The notes below the pieces were generated by a model. It saw only the letters and a program-made list of their open reading frames with translations, was not told the origin of the DNA and did no database searches. A stretch of 64,000 bases of DNA. It comes from Streptomyces sp. A012304 (GTDB lineage Bacteria > Actinomycetota > Actinomycetes > Streptomycetales > Streptomycetaceae). Shown here in pieces: positions 52,407-61,251 of the stretch; position 1 is the stretch's first letter; the number at the start of each line of letters is the position of its first letter. The DNA is taken from assembly GCF_026008495.1 (NCBI RefSeq), contig NZ_BQUN01000012.1, positions 1-64,000 of the forward strand. Reading direction: 5' to 3'. The translations under genes were made by a program, and so were the position numbers.

Positions 52407-52739
52407 CGGGAAGCCATCATCTTCCTGGTTGGTCAGGCCCTCGCCGGGATTGCAGTCCTGTCGGGGGCCGTTCTCTATTTGCGGTTGTGTGCGGCGACCG
52501 TACCCCACCCGCACGACCGTCCGACGTCCCCGTCACTCGAACGAGTGGCAGCCCAACTCGCAGGCGAACAGGCCGGGTTTGGTGGGGTCGGTAGTTTCCC
52601 CAAAGGCTTTCAAGAACATCGCGCACCACCGCGTCACGGCATCCCGTGTCCCGGTTCCGACCTGGGCAGAAAGCCGGCCACTGGGCCGCCCGACTGCCCT
52701 TCGACAACTGCCGTCTCCGACCTTGGCCCTGACGGCCCC

Positions 52740-52890
52740 TCAACGCGGGTTCAGGGCACGCCTGGCCGCGTTGATGACGCTGTGGGCGTCAGCCCCGTAC
52801 ACCGCCGACTCGCGCAGGGTGCGCCAGACCTTCGCGTACGAGGCGATGTTGTCGGCGTCGTCCAACCACATCTCGGCGTGCCAGTCCTCG
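52740..52890 (-). pseudogene. C-terminal fragment resembling an XRE/DUF5753 regulator
   Basis: The minus strand reads EDWHAEMWLDDADNIASYAK then VWRTLRESAVYGADAHSV and ends at 52740. This is the kind of C-terminal helix block seen in Scr1-type regulators. No HTH or DUF5753 core lies upstream; the frame continues as low-quality sequence. It is likely a remnant, assigned with modest certainty. The remaining parts of 52407-53136 show no supported gene. Confidence 0.4.
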
Positions 52891-53136
52891 GCGCGCCGAC
52901 GTGGCCGCTCGCCTGGCTCAAGCACTTCAGCCAGGGGTGGGGAATGCGGCAGAGGCGGAGGATCTGCCAGAGGGCACGTTGGCCACCGACACCCGGAGGA
53001 ACAAGCTGGGTCCACCGGACGGCTGCGCGCCTCCGCCTGATGGATTCGGGCTCGACCACAGGGCGTCGAACCGTAGACTTCGGCGGCGAACGCCGACGAG
53101 GTCTGGCCGTCGCGCGCTCTTGGGGGAGGACATCGC

Positions 53137-54909
53137 ATGCAGAACCCTTCGGACTCAATGGAGATCGCCGAGCCTGAGGAGAGCGGCCGGAACGATACCG
53201 CCGGCTCACCTATTGCGGACGATCCGACACCCGACTCGGACATCGACTCAGCGACGGCATCGACGGTCCTGGTGGAGGTGCTGCCAGGGGTCGCTGTCGT
53301 CTGCGGCGCTGAGGTTCCGGCGGAACTCAAGCCCGATCTGCTCGACTTCGGGATCGTGTCGGCCGCCGACCGCAAGCAGATCTCCACAGTCCTGGCCGCG
53401 ATCGGGAACACGGCGACCGTGGCTGGCAATCTCGGAAACGCATTCGCCAGTGTGCAGGGGCTCTACAGACTCAGCGCCGCGTCACAGGCCTGGCTGAATG
53501 CCGGTGCGACGCTCGCCGTCAAGGACGGCGCGAATCTCGGAGCGGTGTTCGCCAACGGAAAGATAGTCCACCAGGCCCGTCTCCTCCCCGTGGCTTCCGT
53601 GAGCGCAGCACAGAACGCCGCCTCGATCGGGCCGGCGCTGGCCATGGTCGGCCTTCAGATGCAACTGAATGAGGTCACGGCCCTTGTCAGGACCAACATC
53701 GCGCTGACGAGCCAGGTACTCACAACCATCCGCAACGAGCAGTGGACCGAACTGACGGGGCTCGTCGCCACCATCGATCGCGCGGTCGACCAAGCGCGGG
53801 AGATCGAATCGGTCCCCGCCTCCTTGTGGGACAACGTCGCGGGTAGCGAAGCGTCGCTGCGTAAACAGCTCGACCTGTACCGGCTGAACGTCCGTGGCCA
53901 CGTCGGGCAGATCGATCGGGCCGATGCGAGTCGCCGACGCGAGTATCTCCAGATGAACGCCGAGGCAATCGTCTTCGACGCCAACGCCCTCCTGTCCTCC
54001 CTCAAGGCGTGGACCGGGTATCAGGCACTCCGCGCCGGCAGGGCGAGAGCCGCTGGACGCGAAGACGCTGACGAGGCACGGCTCGTCGACGTCATCGCGC
54101 GCGACACTCGCGCGGAGCTCGACTCCGCTCTCACCGAGGCGACGAGCCTCGCCGACTCGCTGACGCGGGAGCTGCGCATCATCGCCGAGCTCCCCGGACG
54201 CGACACACTGACACTGCCGGGGAAGCGGAAGGAGTCGATCGCAGCCCGCCAAGCCTCCGCCCGTCTTCTGGAGGCGATCGAGCCTCTTGCCGATGCCCTC
54301 CATCCGCCGACCCCTCCGCTGGAGGCTCCGGGCGTCGTCTGCGCGCCCACATCGCTGGATCTCGAGCCGCACCTTCGCATCCTGCGATGGTTCCTCGAGG
54401 ACGGTGAGACCTTGCGCGTCCTCGGCTTCCCCGATCAGCTCGATGCTCTCGGTCCCATTTCCGCGATCTTCGGCGGAGCGAAGGAGAAGCTGACCGCCGG
54501 GAGGGACAAGACGGCGGCGAAGACGCTGGTCGCCGTCACGGATCGCCGCATCATCACGGCCAAGTCGAACGCGTTCCTGGAACAAGGCGAGATCCGTCAA
54601 GTCATCCCGATCGACCAAGTGCGATACGTCCGAACAGCGACCACCCAGGACAAGAACGCGCGCTTGGCGATCGACCTCATCACGCGCTACGAGAACATCC
54701 GGTGGCTCTTCCAGGCAGACATGGACGCCACTCAAGTGGACGCGCTCGCCGCTGTGCTCGCCGAGTCGATGACGATCCCTGACGCGGAACGCGATGAGCT
54801 GCAACGGCGGCGCCACGTGCCCATCGAGGCGGGCGGGAAGGGCGAGACCACGGGCACGAGCTCTACGAAATCGACTGGACCCGAGGCCACTGCCGACGAT
54901 GCCGAGTAG
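53137..54909 (+). CDS. hypothetical protein with C-terminal bacterial PH-like domain
   Basis: A 590-residue protein. After an acidic 40-residue start comes a hydrophobic, Gly/Ala-rich stretch (about 85-175: ANGKIVHQARLLPV, GPALAMVGLQMQLNEV) with possible membrane-active character. A long helical, coiled-coil-prone middle follows. Near residues 460-525 is a YokE-like bPH fold (LVAVTDRRIITAKSNAFLEQ, then IPIDQVRYVR). The tail is low complexity. No enzymatic motif was found. It is followed 41 bases later by a lipoprotein gene. It could be a membrane-associated sensor or effector of the island; function unknown. Confidence 0.8.
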   Translation: MQNPSDSMEIAEPEESGRNDTAGSPIADDPTPDSDIDSATASTVLVEVLPGVAVVCGAEVPAELKPDLLDFGIVSAADRKQISTVLAAIGNTATVAGNLGNAFASVQGLYRLSAASQAWLNAGATLAVKDGANLGAVFANGKIVHQARLLPVASVSAAQNAASIGPALAMVGLQMQLNEVTALVRTNIALTSQVLTTIRNEQWTELTGLVATIDRAVDQAREIESVPASLWDNVAGSEASLRKQLDLYRLNVRGHVGQIDRADASRRREYLQMNAEAIVFDANALLSSLKAWTGYQALRAGRARAAGREDADEARLVDVIARDTRAELDSALTEATSLADSLTRELRIIAELPGRDTLTLPGKRKESIAARQASARLLEAIEPLADALHPPTPPLEAPGVVCAPTSLDLEPHLRILRWFLEDGETLRVLGFPDQLDALGPISAIFGGAKEKLTAGRDKTAAKTLVAVTDRRIITAKSNAFLEQGEIRQVIPIDQVRYVRTATTQDKNARLAIDLITRYENIRWLFQADMDATQVDALAAVLAESMTIPDAERDELQRRRHVPIEAGGKGETTGTSSTKSTGPEATADDAE

Positions 54910-54950
54910 CTCTCCGAGCCAATCGACCGGACAGCGATGGGGGATCGCCA

Positions 54951-55691
54951 GTGGAGAGCATGAGGTTGTCGGTCGTCGCGGTAGTCGCGTTGCTTCTCGC
55001 CACCGGCTGCTCGGCTCAGCCGCGCATCGGCCAGGGGCAGAGCGACGTCTGTCCGCCCGTCGCGTCCGACGTCTCAGCTACTCCCACGCGCGCTTCCGGG
55101 CCCGTACGTCAGGTCGAGCTGGGGGACGTGCGGTGCTCGGACGAGGACTCGGGCATCAGCGCCGTGGACATCACGGTGAAGAACACCGGCACGAGCGAAG
55201 CCAACTACTACGTCACCGTCGAGTTCCTCGACTCCGAGCAGCACTCGCTTGCCACTGAGTACACCTACTTCGGCCACGTGAGCGCCGCGGCGACCATGTC
55301 GAGGACGGCCTACGGGGTACTGCCGACCGACGGCCGCGGGCTGGCCGTCCGCCTCGTCGAGGTGAGGCGTGAGGTCGTTCCGACGAAAGCCCCCGCAAGT
55401 GCTCTGGACACGGCGGTGGACCTCTTCGTGGAACAGGGCCTCGTACCGGACGGCGCTCCGTACGGGGATTGCCCTGACACCGCACCCCAGGCCTATTGGA
55501 TCGGTGACCGAGGAAACTGCTGGACCGCCGTCAACACCTTGCCACCACTGCCCGCCACATCAGCTCCACCGCCCACCCTCGCAGTTCCGACGCCCACGCC
55601 CGCGCTCCCCGGAACCGTTTGCCGCGACGGCCGGGTCTCCGGCTCCACCGGCCGCGGAACCTGCTCCCACCATGGCGGTATCGGCCGCTGA
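54951..55691 (+). CDS. secreted lipoprotein with DUF3761-like C-terminus
   Basis: About 246 residues. The signal peptide ends at the lipobox LLATGC, then an extracellular domain with a FxxH-type beta region (VDITVKNTGTSEANYYVTVE) follows. A Pro/Thr linker leads to a C-terminal CRDGRVSGSTGRGTCSHHGG motif, typical of DUF3761. The start is GTG 54951 (after GATGGGGG) or ATG 54960. It shares direction with the bPH-domain gene and may be co-expressed. Confidence 0.85.
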   Translation: MESMRLSVVAVVALLLATGCSAQPRIGQGQSDVCPPVASDVSATPTRASGPVRQVELGDVRCSDEDSGISAVDITVKNTGTSEANYYVTVEFLDSEQHSLATEYTYFGHVSAAATMSRTAYGVLPTDGRGLAVRLVEVRREVVPTKAPASALDTAVDLFVEQGLVPDGAPYGDCPDTAPQAYWIGDRGNCWTAVNTLPPLPATSAPPPTLAVPTPTPALPGTVCRDGRVSGSTGRGTCSHHGGIGR

Positions 55692-55801
55692 GTTCGGCCG
55701 GGGACCGTGGGTGGAACGCAGGGCGCTGGCCGTAGTCGATCAGCTACTGTACGGACACGTTCGATTCATGCGCGGCATGCACGTATGCGGAGGGGCACAT
55801 C

Positions 55802-57028
55802 TTGGTCGGCAGCGCTCCCGTACCTGAGCCGGAACAGTCGTCACCGGACTCCGCGTCCACAGTGTCCTCGACACCGCGGAACGACGAACCGCTCGTCGAG
55901 CTGACCGACACCGGAGTCAGTGCCGGCATCGAAGCGGAGGACCTTGGTCCGAGCCACCGGGCGCCATTCGACCCGGAGCTGATCGACGTTTATCCGCGCG
56001 CGACGACCATCGATCTGATGCTTCAGCGCCTCAAACGAGGACTCATCGATCTACAACCCGACTTCCAGCGACGCTCCGGCATCTGGAACGAGACGGCCCA
56101 GAGCAGGCTGATCGAGTCTCTTCTCCTGCGCATCGCTCTGCCCACGATCTATGTGGCGGAGGAGGCCGACGACTCCTGGACCGTCGTGGACGGGGTACAG
56201 CGGCTCACCACGATCGTCCGCTTCGTCAAGCCGGAGGCCGCCGGGCTGGAACCGCTGATGCTGCGGAACCTGGAATACCTCGATTACAACGGCAAGACCT
56301 TCGAGGACCTGCCGGGGCGCATGCAGACCCGCATCCTGGAGACCGAGCTGTCCTTGCTGCTCATCCGAAAGGGCACGCCCGAAGAGGCCCGGTTCAACAT
56401 CTTCACGCGGATCAACACCGGAGGACTGCCTCTCTCCCAGCAGGAGCTGCGGCACGCGCTCATTCCAGGCCCGGCGCGCGACCTCCTGGCGAGGCTGGCG
56501 GAGAGCCCGTTCTTCCTGGACGCGACCGCGCGCAGCGTCTCCCCCAGCCGCATGGCGGAGCGTGAACTGTGCCTGCGCTTCCTCGCGTTCTTGATGATTC
56601 GACCCGGGCGGTACGTCACACAGGACTTCGACGGCTTTCTCCGCGCGGCCATGCATCAGATCAACACGCTCAGCACCTCGGAACTGACCGACCTGGAGAG
56701 GATTTTCCAGCGCGCCATGTTCAGCAGCATCGCCGTCTTCGGTGAGCAGGCGTTCCGTAAGCAGTTCAAGGATTCGACCCGCCGCTATCCCATCAACAAG
56801 GCGCTCTTCGAAGTACAGGCCGTGACCCTGGCCCGGTGCACTTCATCAGAGATCGCCATTCTCAGTCAGCAAGCGGAAACCGTCGAGGAAAATTTCAGAG
56901 TCCTGATGGACAACCCGGCGTTCTACGACGCCATCTCCTCCGGCACCGGCGATGCCGACAAGGTCAACTACCGCTTCCAGTCCATGAAGGACCTGTTCCG
57001 CGAGGTGTTGGAATCCGCTGATGCTTGA
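55802..57028 (+). CDS. DUF262 domain protein (GmrSD/ParB-like N-terminal family)
   Basis: A 408-residue DUF262 protein. The conserved blocks are LQPDFQRRSGIWNETAQSRL near 80-100, the nucleotide-binding DGVQRLTTI near 123-131, and RINTGGLPLSQQELRHA near 200-216. DUF262 is the N-terminal domain of GmrS-type modification-dependent restriction factors and resembles ParB/Srx NTP-binding folds; no GmrD nuclease motif is present here. TTG 55802 is chosen for the GGAGGGG before it. Its end overlaps the next gene by eight bases, so it is translated together with the ATPase. Confidence 0.88.
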   Translation: MVGSAPVPEPEQSSPDSASTVSSTPRNDEPLVELTDTGVSAGIEAEDLGPSHRAPFDPELIDVYPRATTIDLMLQRLKRGLIDLQPDFQRRSGIWNETAQSRLIESLLLRIALPTIYVAEEADDSWTVVDGVQRLTTIVRFVKPEAAGLEPLMLRNLEYLDYNGKTFEDLPGRMQTRILETELSLLLIRKGTPEEARFNIFTRINTGGLPLSQQELRHALIPGPARDLLARLAESPFFLDATARSVSPSRMAERELCLRFLAFLMIRPGRYVTQDFDGFLRAAMHQINTLSTSELTDLERIFQRAMFSSIAVFGEQAFRKQFKDSTRRYPINKALFEVQAVTLARCTSSEIAILSQQAETVEENFRVLMDNPAFYDAISSGTGDADKVNYRFQSMKDLFREVLESADA

Positions 57029-58148
57029 GTCGCTCACTCTCACCAACTTCAAGGCGTTCGCCCACCAGGAACTGCGCCTGGCCCCCTTCACCCTGCTGAC
57101 CGGACTCAACTCCTCCGGCAAGAGTTCCGTACTCCAGTCCCTGGCGCTGCTGCGGCAGTCGTACGAGTCCGATGATCTCGACCCCTTCGGCGGCGGCGAG
57201 GGCGGACTGCTGCTCAACGAGGAGTTGGTACAGCTCGGCATCGGGCAGGACGTTCGGCACGAGTCGTACGACGAGACCGGTCCGCACATCACCCTCGCGG
57301 TACAAGGCGACGGTCACACCATGCGGTGGAGCGCCGTCTACGAGCGCGAGGCAGACCATCTCAAACTGCTGCCCGACGAGGACAGGGGCCGCCGCGAACC
57401 GCGCCATTACCTGCCGACCCTGTTCGGGCCCGGCTTCCAGTACCTGAAGGCCGACCGCGTCTCCCCTCAGGTCAGCTACCCGCGCTCGCACCACGCCGTG
57501 TCCACACGCGGCTTCCTCGGCGCGCACGGCGAGCACACCGTGAACTACCTGCGCGCCCACCAGGACGACCCCGTCGAGGCGTCAGCGCTCCTCGTCCCCG
57601 ACGCGGCGTCCCACACGCTGCTCGGGCAGACCGAAGCCTGGATGCAGAAGCTCTGTCCTGGAGTGAGACTGGAGGCGGCCGGCATCGACGGCACGGACAC
57701 AGTGAGGCTCAGCTACCGCTTCGGCTCGGGCGTCTCCCAGTCCAACCGCTATCGCCCCACGAATGTCGGCTTCGGACTCACGTACGTCCTGCCGATCGTC
57801 GTGGCCTGCCTGTCGGCCAAGCCTGGGACGCTGATCCTGCTGGAGAACCCGGAGGCGCACCTGCATCCGCAGGGCCAGACCTGGATGGCGTACCTGGCGA
57901 GCGCGGCGGCGGCGAGCGGGGCGCAGATCGTGATGGAGACGCACAGCGACCACGTACTCAACGGCCTGCGGCTACGGGTCAAGCAGGAGCTGCTGAGCGC
58001 CGACGCGACCGCCGTGCACTACTTCCGTCGCAAGGATCAGACCTCGGAGGTCGTCAGCCCGGTCATCGGGCCGGACGGGCGGCTCTCCGAGTGGCCCGAG
58101 GGCTTCTTCGACGAGTGGGAGAACTCCCTCGACCAACTGCTCGACTGA
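57021..58148 (+). CDS. AAA family ATPase with DUF3696-type C-terminus
   Basis: A 375-residue ABC-like ATPase. It begins LESLTLTNFKAFAHQELRLA, with Walker A GLNSSGKS at 28-35. The signature-side region is GFGLTYVLPIVVACLS, Walker B LILLENPEAHLHPQGQ and the switch ETHSDHVLNGLRL. The chain ends in WPEGFFDEWENSLDQLL, the DUF3696 end. DUF262 plus this ATPase is a recurrent pair in bacterial islands. It likely uses ATP to gate the DUF262 partner. Confidence 0.9.
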   Translation: MLESLTLTNFKAFAHQELRLAPFTLLTGLNSSGKSSVLQSLALLRQSYESDDLDPFGGGEGGLLLNEELVQLGIGQDVRHESYDETGPHITLAVQGDGHTMRWSAVYEREADHLKLLPDEDRGRREPRHYLPTLFGPGFQYLKADRVSPQVSYPRSHHAVSTRGFLGAHGEHTVNYLRAHQDDPVEASALLVPDAASHTLLGQTEAWMQKLCPGVRLEAAGIDGTDTVRLSYRFGSGVSQSNRYRPTNVGFGLTYVLPIVVACLSAKPGTLILLENPEAHLHPQGQTWMAYLASAAAASGAQIVMETHSDHVLNGLRLRVKQELLSADATAVHYFRRKDQTSEVVSPVIGPDGRLSEWPEGFFDEWENSLDQLLD

Positions 58149-58208
58149 GCTGCAGCACGAAGTCATTGAAGCGCCCCGGGGGGTCGGGGTGATCGGTGCA
58201 GAGCGAGA

Positions 58209-59147
58209 ATGGGGTGGGGCGTGCCGCTGCACGTGTTTCTCAACGAACAGTCCTGTGCGTCCGATTGCGGAGCGGACGAAGTCTCGGAGGGCATGCGCAC
58301 CTTCGTGGGCGTGCTGAGGCGGTTACAGCGTCTGCGCGGCATCAGCCTCGCTACGCAGAATCCGTTCGACGAGACGGAACTCGCACGAGGTTATTACTAC
58401 GCGCAGTGGCGCAATGACGTCCGCAACAAGGAAGAAGCTCTCTACTTCCAGCGAATGCGCGACCGCTGTGTCACCTTCACAGCGGCTCTGCACGCGGCGG
58501 CAATGGAGGAGCGAGACGACATATGGCACCGCTTCAAGGGAGTCGACGTCCATGGACTTCGCGCGGCCTTGATGGCGGACGGACTCGCCCTCAGCCTCCC
58601 GCTGGCCCCGGAGTGGGACACCGCCTGGCTGGATCTGGACATCGAAGAGCTGTCTGAGGGCCCCGAGCCCGGAGACGTCGTCGCCGACGAGTACACGGAC
58701 CAGGTCCGGCACACCTCCCGGAAGGCACACCTCGCCGAACACGAGGAGTGGATCCTGAGGCAAGGACTGGACCGCGTCTCCAGTGGAGCCGAACTCTGGG
58801 CGGGACGAGCGGACTTCTTCCCCCACCTCCAATTCCTCGACCGGGTGAAGGACGATCTGGAGAACCTCGACCCACGGTGGTTCAAGGGAGCCCGCCAGTT
58901 GCTGCGACAGCTTGAGGCCACCGCGGCCCAGTGGGACCCGACTTCTCCCACCGGGCCGCACTGGGAGGCCCCGAACATCAGAGGCGAGCACGAGAACGCC
59001 CGCAAGGACCGGATGTGGGAGGACAACGGCAAGGACGAGTGTTTCCAGTTGCACGGAAACCTCAACCGAGGCGCTGGCCGCATCTACTTCCGGCTCGTTC
59101 ACGACGAGAAGGCCATCCGCATCGCCCACATCGGGCGCCACCTCTGA
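58209..59147 (+). CDS. hypothetical protein, third gene of the DUF262 cassette
   Basis: About 312 residues, family not recognised. The N-terminus (PLHVFLNEQSCASDCGADEV) is followed by helical segments and a C-terminal part GRIYFRLVHDEKAIRIAHIG. That tail recalls the RelE/HigB toxin fold (beta strands with IRIxxIG), but catalytic residues cannot be assigned. It starts 60 bases after the ATPase stop, at ATG 58209 or GTG 58221, the latter with GGGGTGGGG close before it. It is 45 bases ahead of the RAMA-CBS-HEPN gene. Conserved position suggests it works with the cassette. Confidence 0.75.
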   Translation: MGWGVPLHVFLNEQSCASDCGADEVSEGMRTFVGVLRRLQRLRGISLATQNPFDETELARGYYYAQWRNDVRNKEEALYFQRMRDRCVTFTAALHAAAMEERDDIWHRFKGVDVHGLRAALMADGLALSLPLAPEWDTAWLDLDIEELSEGPEPGDVVADEYTDQVRHTSRKAHLAEHEEWILRQGLDRVSSGAELWAGRADFFPHLQFLDRVKDDLENLDPRWFKGARQLLRQLEATAAQWDPTSPTGPHWEAPNIRGEHENARKDRMWEDNGKDECFQLHGNLNRGAGRIYFRLVHDEKAIRIAHIGRHL

Positions 59148-59192
59148 AACAGACACTCCCGCCTCTCCCAAACCGACAAAGGCGCAGGTGCC

Positions 59193-60605
59193 ATGACTGA
59201 TTCCACCGCCGGCCCCGCAGAGACGCAGTCCCGCGCCCGCTATCTCCTGGACGGACGACGGGTGACACTCACCGACCTCCTCAGCGCCGGGCTGCTCACA
59301 GAAGGCGAGCACCTGAAGTTCGTACGGCCCCGGATGGGCGAGTCGCACGACGCCACGGTCACGCCCCGTGGATGGATCCGGCTGGCGGACGGGGAGGAGT
59401 TCCGCTCGCCCTCCAAGGCCGCCACGGTCGCTGTCGGGTACGGGACGTTCGACGGATGGGAGGCATGGCAGGTGGACGACGGCAGATTCCTGACGCAGTT
59501 GCGCCAGGAGCTGCTGGACCGGGCCGCCGAGGAAACCGAGCCCACGGAACCGGAGGAGGAGCGACAGACGTCGCTGTCGCCCAGCGAACGCCATGCCCGA
59601 CTGAAGAAGGCACGTGAGTCGGCCGAGGCAGGCAGCCCGTTCACCCTCACCGTGCAGGAGCTGCTGGGCTGGTGGGGTGCGACCGGCCGGGGACTGGTCA
59701 ATGAACAGATCGAGGCCGACCTCGCCAACCACAGCCTCATCACCTCGCCCGAGTTCGACAAGGTCCCCCTGACCGCCACGGTCCAGCTGGTCAAGGCTGC
59801 GGAAGAGGACGTCGAGGACATTCCTCTCGCCGGGTCTTCACCGCCCCTCACAGCGCCGGCCGGCACGTCCGAAGAACAGGAGTCACGCGAGACCGGGCTC
59901 ACCGTAGGCACCCTGCCCTCCGCCCTCGGCGGTGTCGTCAGCGTCAAGCCGACCGCCACCTTCGAGGAGGTCATCACGCTGATGGTGCTCCACGACTTCT
60001 CGCAGCTGCCCGTCCTCGCCGGTCCGCACAACCTGCGGGGATCCGTCTCGTGGAAGTCGATAGCGCGTGCCCGGCACGCCGACCCCGGCGCCCATCTCTC
60101 CCAGGCCATCGTGGACGCCCGGGACGTGCGCTACGACCACGACCTGATCGATGTCCTTCCCACCCTGGCCGAACACGACTTCGTCCTCGTCCGTGACCAG
60201 CGGAACGCCATCGCCGGCATCGTCACCGCCGCCGACGTGGCCCAGGCCTACGGCGAACTGGCCGGACACTTCCTCCTGATCGGGGAGATGGACCGCAGGC
60301 TGCGGCAGGTCATCGCGGGCGCCTTCACCCTGCCCGAGGTCACAAAACTCTGCGACCCGAAGGAAGAACGCATCACCGCCTTCGGCGACATGAGCGTCGG
60401 CGACTACAAACGCGTACTGGAGAACCCCGACCTGTGGCAGCAACTGGGATGGCCACTCGACCGCAAGGTGTTCATCGACCGGCTTGAGGAGATCCGCAGG
60501 ATCCGCAACAACGTCATGCACTTCAACAGCAGCGATCCCCTACCGAAGGACGACGTGGACAAGATCCGCAACCTCAACAAGCTGCTGCGGGAGTACGGGG
60601 AGTAG
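59193..60605 (+). CDS. RAMA - CBS pair - HEPN-like fusion protein
   Basis: A 470-residue protein with three readable parts. Residues about 17-96 match the RAMA domain (VTLTDLLSAGLLTEGEHLKF; WIRLADGEEFRSPSKAATVA; YGTFDGWEAW), which is fused to adenine methylases and thought to read DNA. Residues about 236-345 are two CBS motifs (TFEEVITLMVLHDFSQLPVL; LAEHDFVLVRDQRNAIAGIV), which bind adenine nucleotides. The C-terminal 110 residues end in RIRNNVMHF, an R-x4-H motif (Arg438, His443) as in HEPN RNases or Swt1-like HEPN. ATG 59193 is clear. It is the last gene of the DUF262 cassette and is a plausible sensor-effector; this is inference. Confidence 0.8.
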   Translation: MTDSTAGPAETQSRARYLLDGRRVTLTDLLSAGLLTEGEHLKFVRPRMGESHDATVTPRGWIRLADGEEFRSPSKAATVAVGYGTFDGWEAWQVDDGRFLTQLRQELLDRAAEETEPTEPEEERQTSLSPSERHARLKKARESAEAGSPFTLTVQELLGWWGATGRGLVNEQIEADLANHSLITSPEFDKVPLTATVQLVKAAEEDVEDIPLAGSSPPLTAPAGTSEEQESRETGLTVGTLPSALGGVVSVKPTATFEEVITLMVLHDFSQLPVLAGPHNLRGSVSWKSIARARHADPGAHLSQAIVDARDVRYDHDLIDVLPTLAEHDFVLVRDQRNAIAGIVTAADVAQAYGELAGHFLLIGEMDRRLRQVIAGAFTLPEVTKLCDPKEERITAFGDMSVGDYKRVLENPDLWQQLGWPLDRKVFIDRLEEIRRIRNNVMHFNSSDPLPKDDVDKIRNLNKLLREYGE

Positions 60606-60720
60606 ATCCAGGGACCTGCCGCACACCGCCGCCTACACGCCACACACCGTCGCCTACGGCGGCTCTCTGTGTGCGCGTCGGCCCTGGGCACATCCGTGTG
60701 CGCCCGGCAGCGTAGGCGCC

Positions 60721-61233
60721 ATGAACAGTAAGCACTCACCCACCTCCATGACGGCGGCCGCAACACGTGACGCGGCAGAAGTGGGCGCCACGACCGCCGA
60801 GTTCACGATGCGCTTCAGTTCCACTCCGCGCGGCGCCCGCCTCGCCCGCCGCCTGGTCGCGGACCGGCTCGACGCATGGGGCCACCCCTACACGTCCACA
60901 GTGAACGAGACGCTGACCCTCATCACAGCCGAGCTGACCGCCAACGCCGTACGCCACGGGCACGTACAGGGACGCGACTTCGAGGTGCGACTCGTCGCTA
61001 CCGGCGAGACGCTGAGCGTGGAGGTCTCCGACACGCGTGCGGAGCGCGTGCCGCCGCTCTCCCCGCGGGAGGCTCCCGGTGACGCCGAGGCCGGTCGTGG
61101 GCTGATGCTCGTAGCCGCTCTGGCCGACCGGTGGGGCATCGAGCCCCGGGCGATGGGCCCCGGGAAGACCGTGTGGGCGGAGACGGGCTGTCCCCTCACC
61201 GGCCGCTCGCCCGCCCTCGGGATGCCGCGATGA
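60721..61233 (+). CDS. RsbW-like ATP-binding (anti-sigma / GHKL) protein
   Basis: A 170-residue HATPase_c_2 protein. The N box is LITAELTANAVRHGH near 69-83, G1-like VEVSDTRAERVP lies near 101-112 and the G2 loop is GRGLMLVAALADRWG near 124-138. Hundreds of such single-domain kinases in Streptomyces act as anti-sigma regulators or orphan partners. It lies 115 bases after the RAMA gene and 18 bases before the next gene on the same strand. It may regulate that gene, but no anti-anti-sigma partner is seen. Confidence 0.9.
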   Translation: MNSKHSPTSMTAAATRDAAEVGATTAEFTMRFSSTPRGARLARRLVADRLDAWGHPYTSTVNETLTLITAELTANAVRHGHVQGRDFEVRLVATGETLSVEVSDTRAERVPPLSPREAPGDAEAGRGLMLVAALADRWGIEPRAMGPGKTVWAETGCPLTGRSPALGMPR

Positions 61234-61251
61234 CTCGCGTACTCTCCGTGC

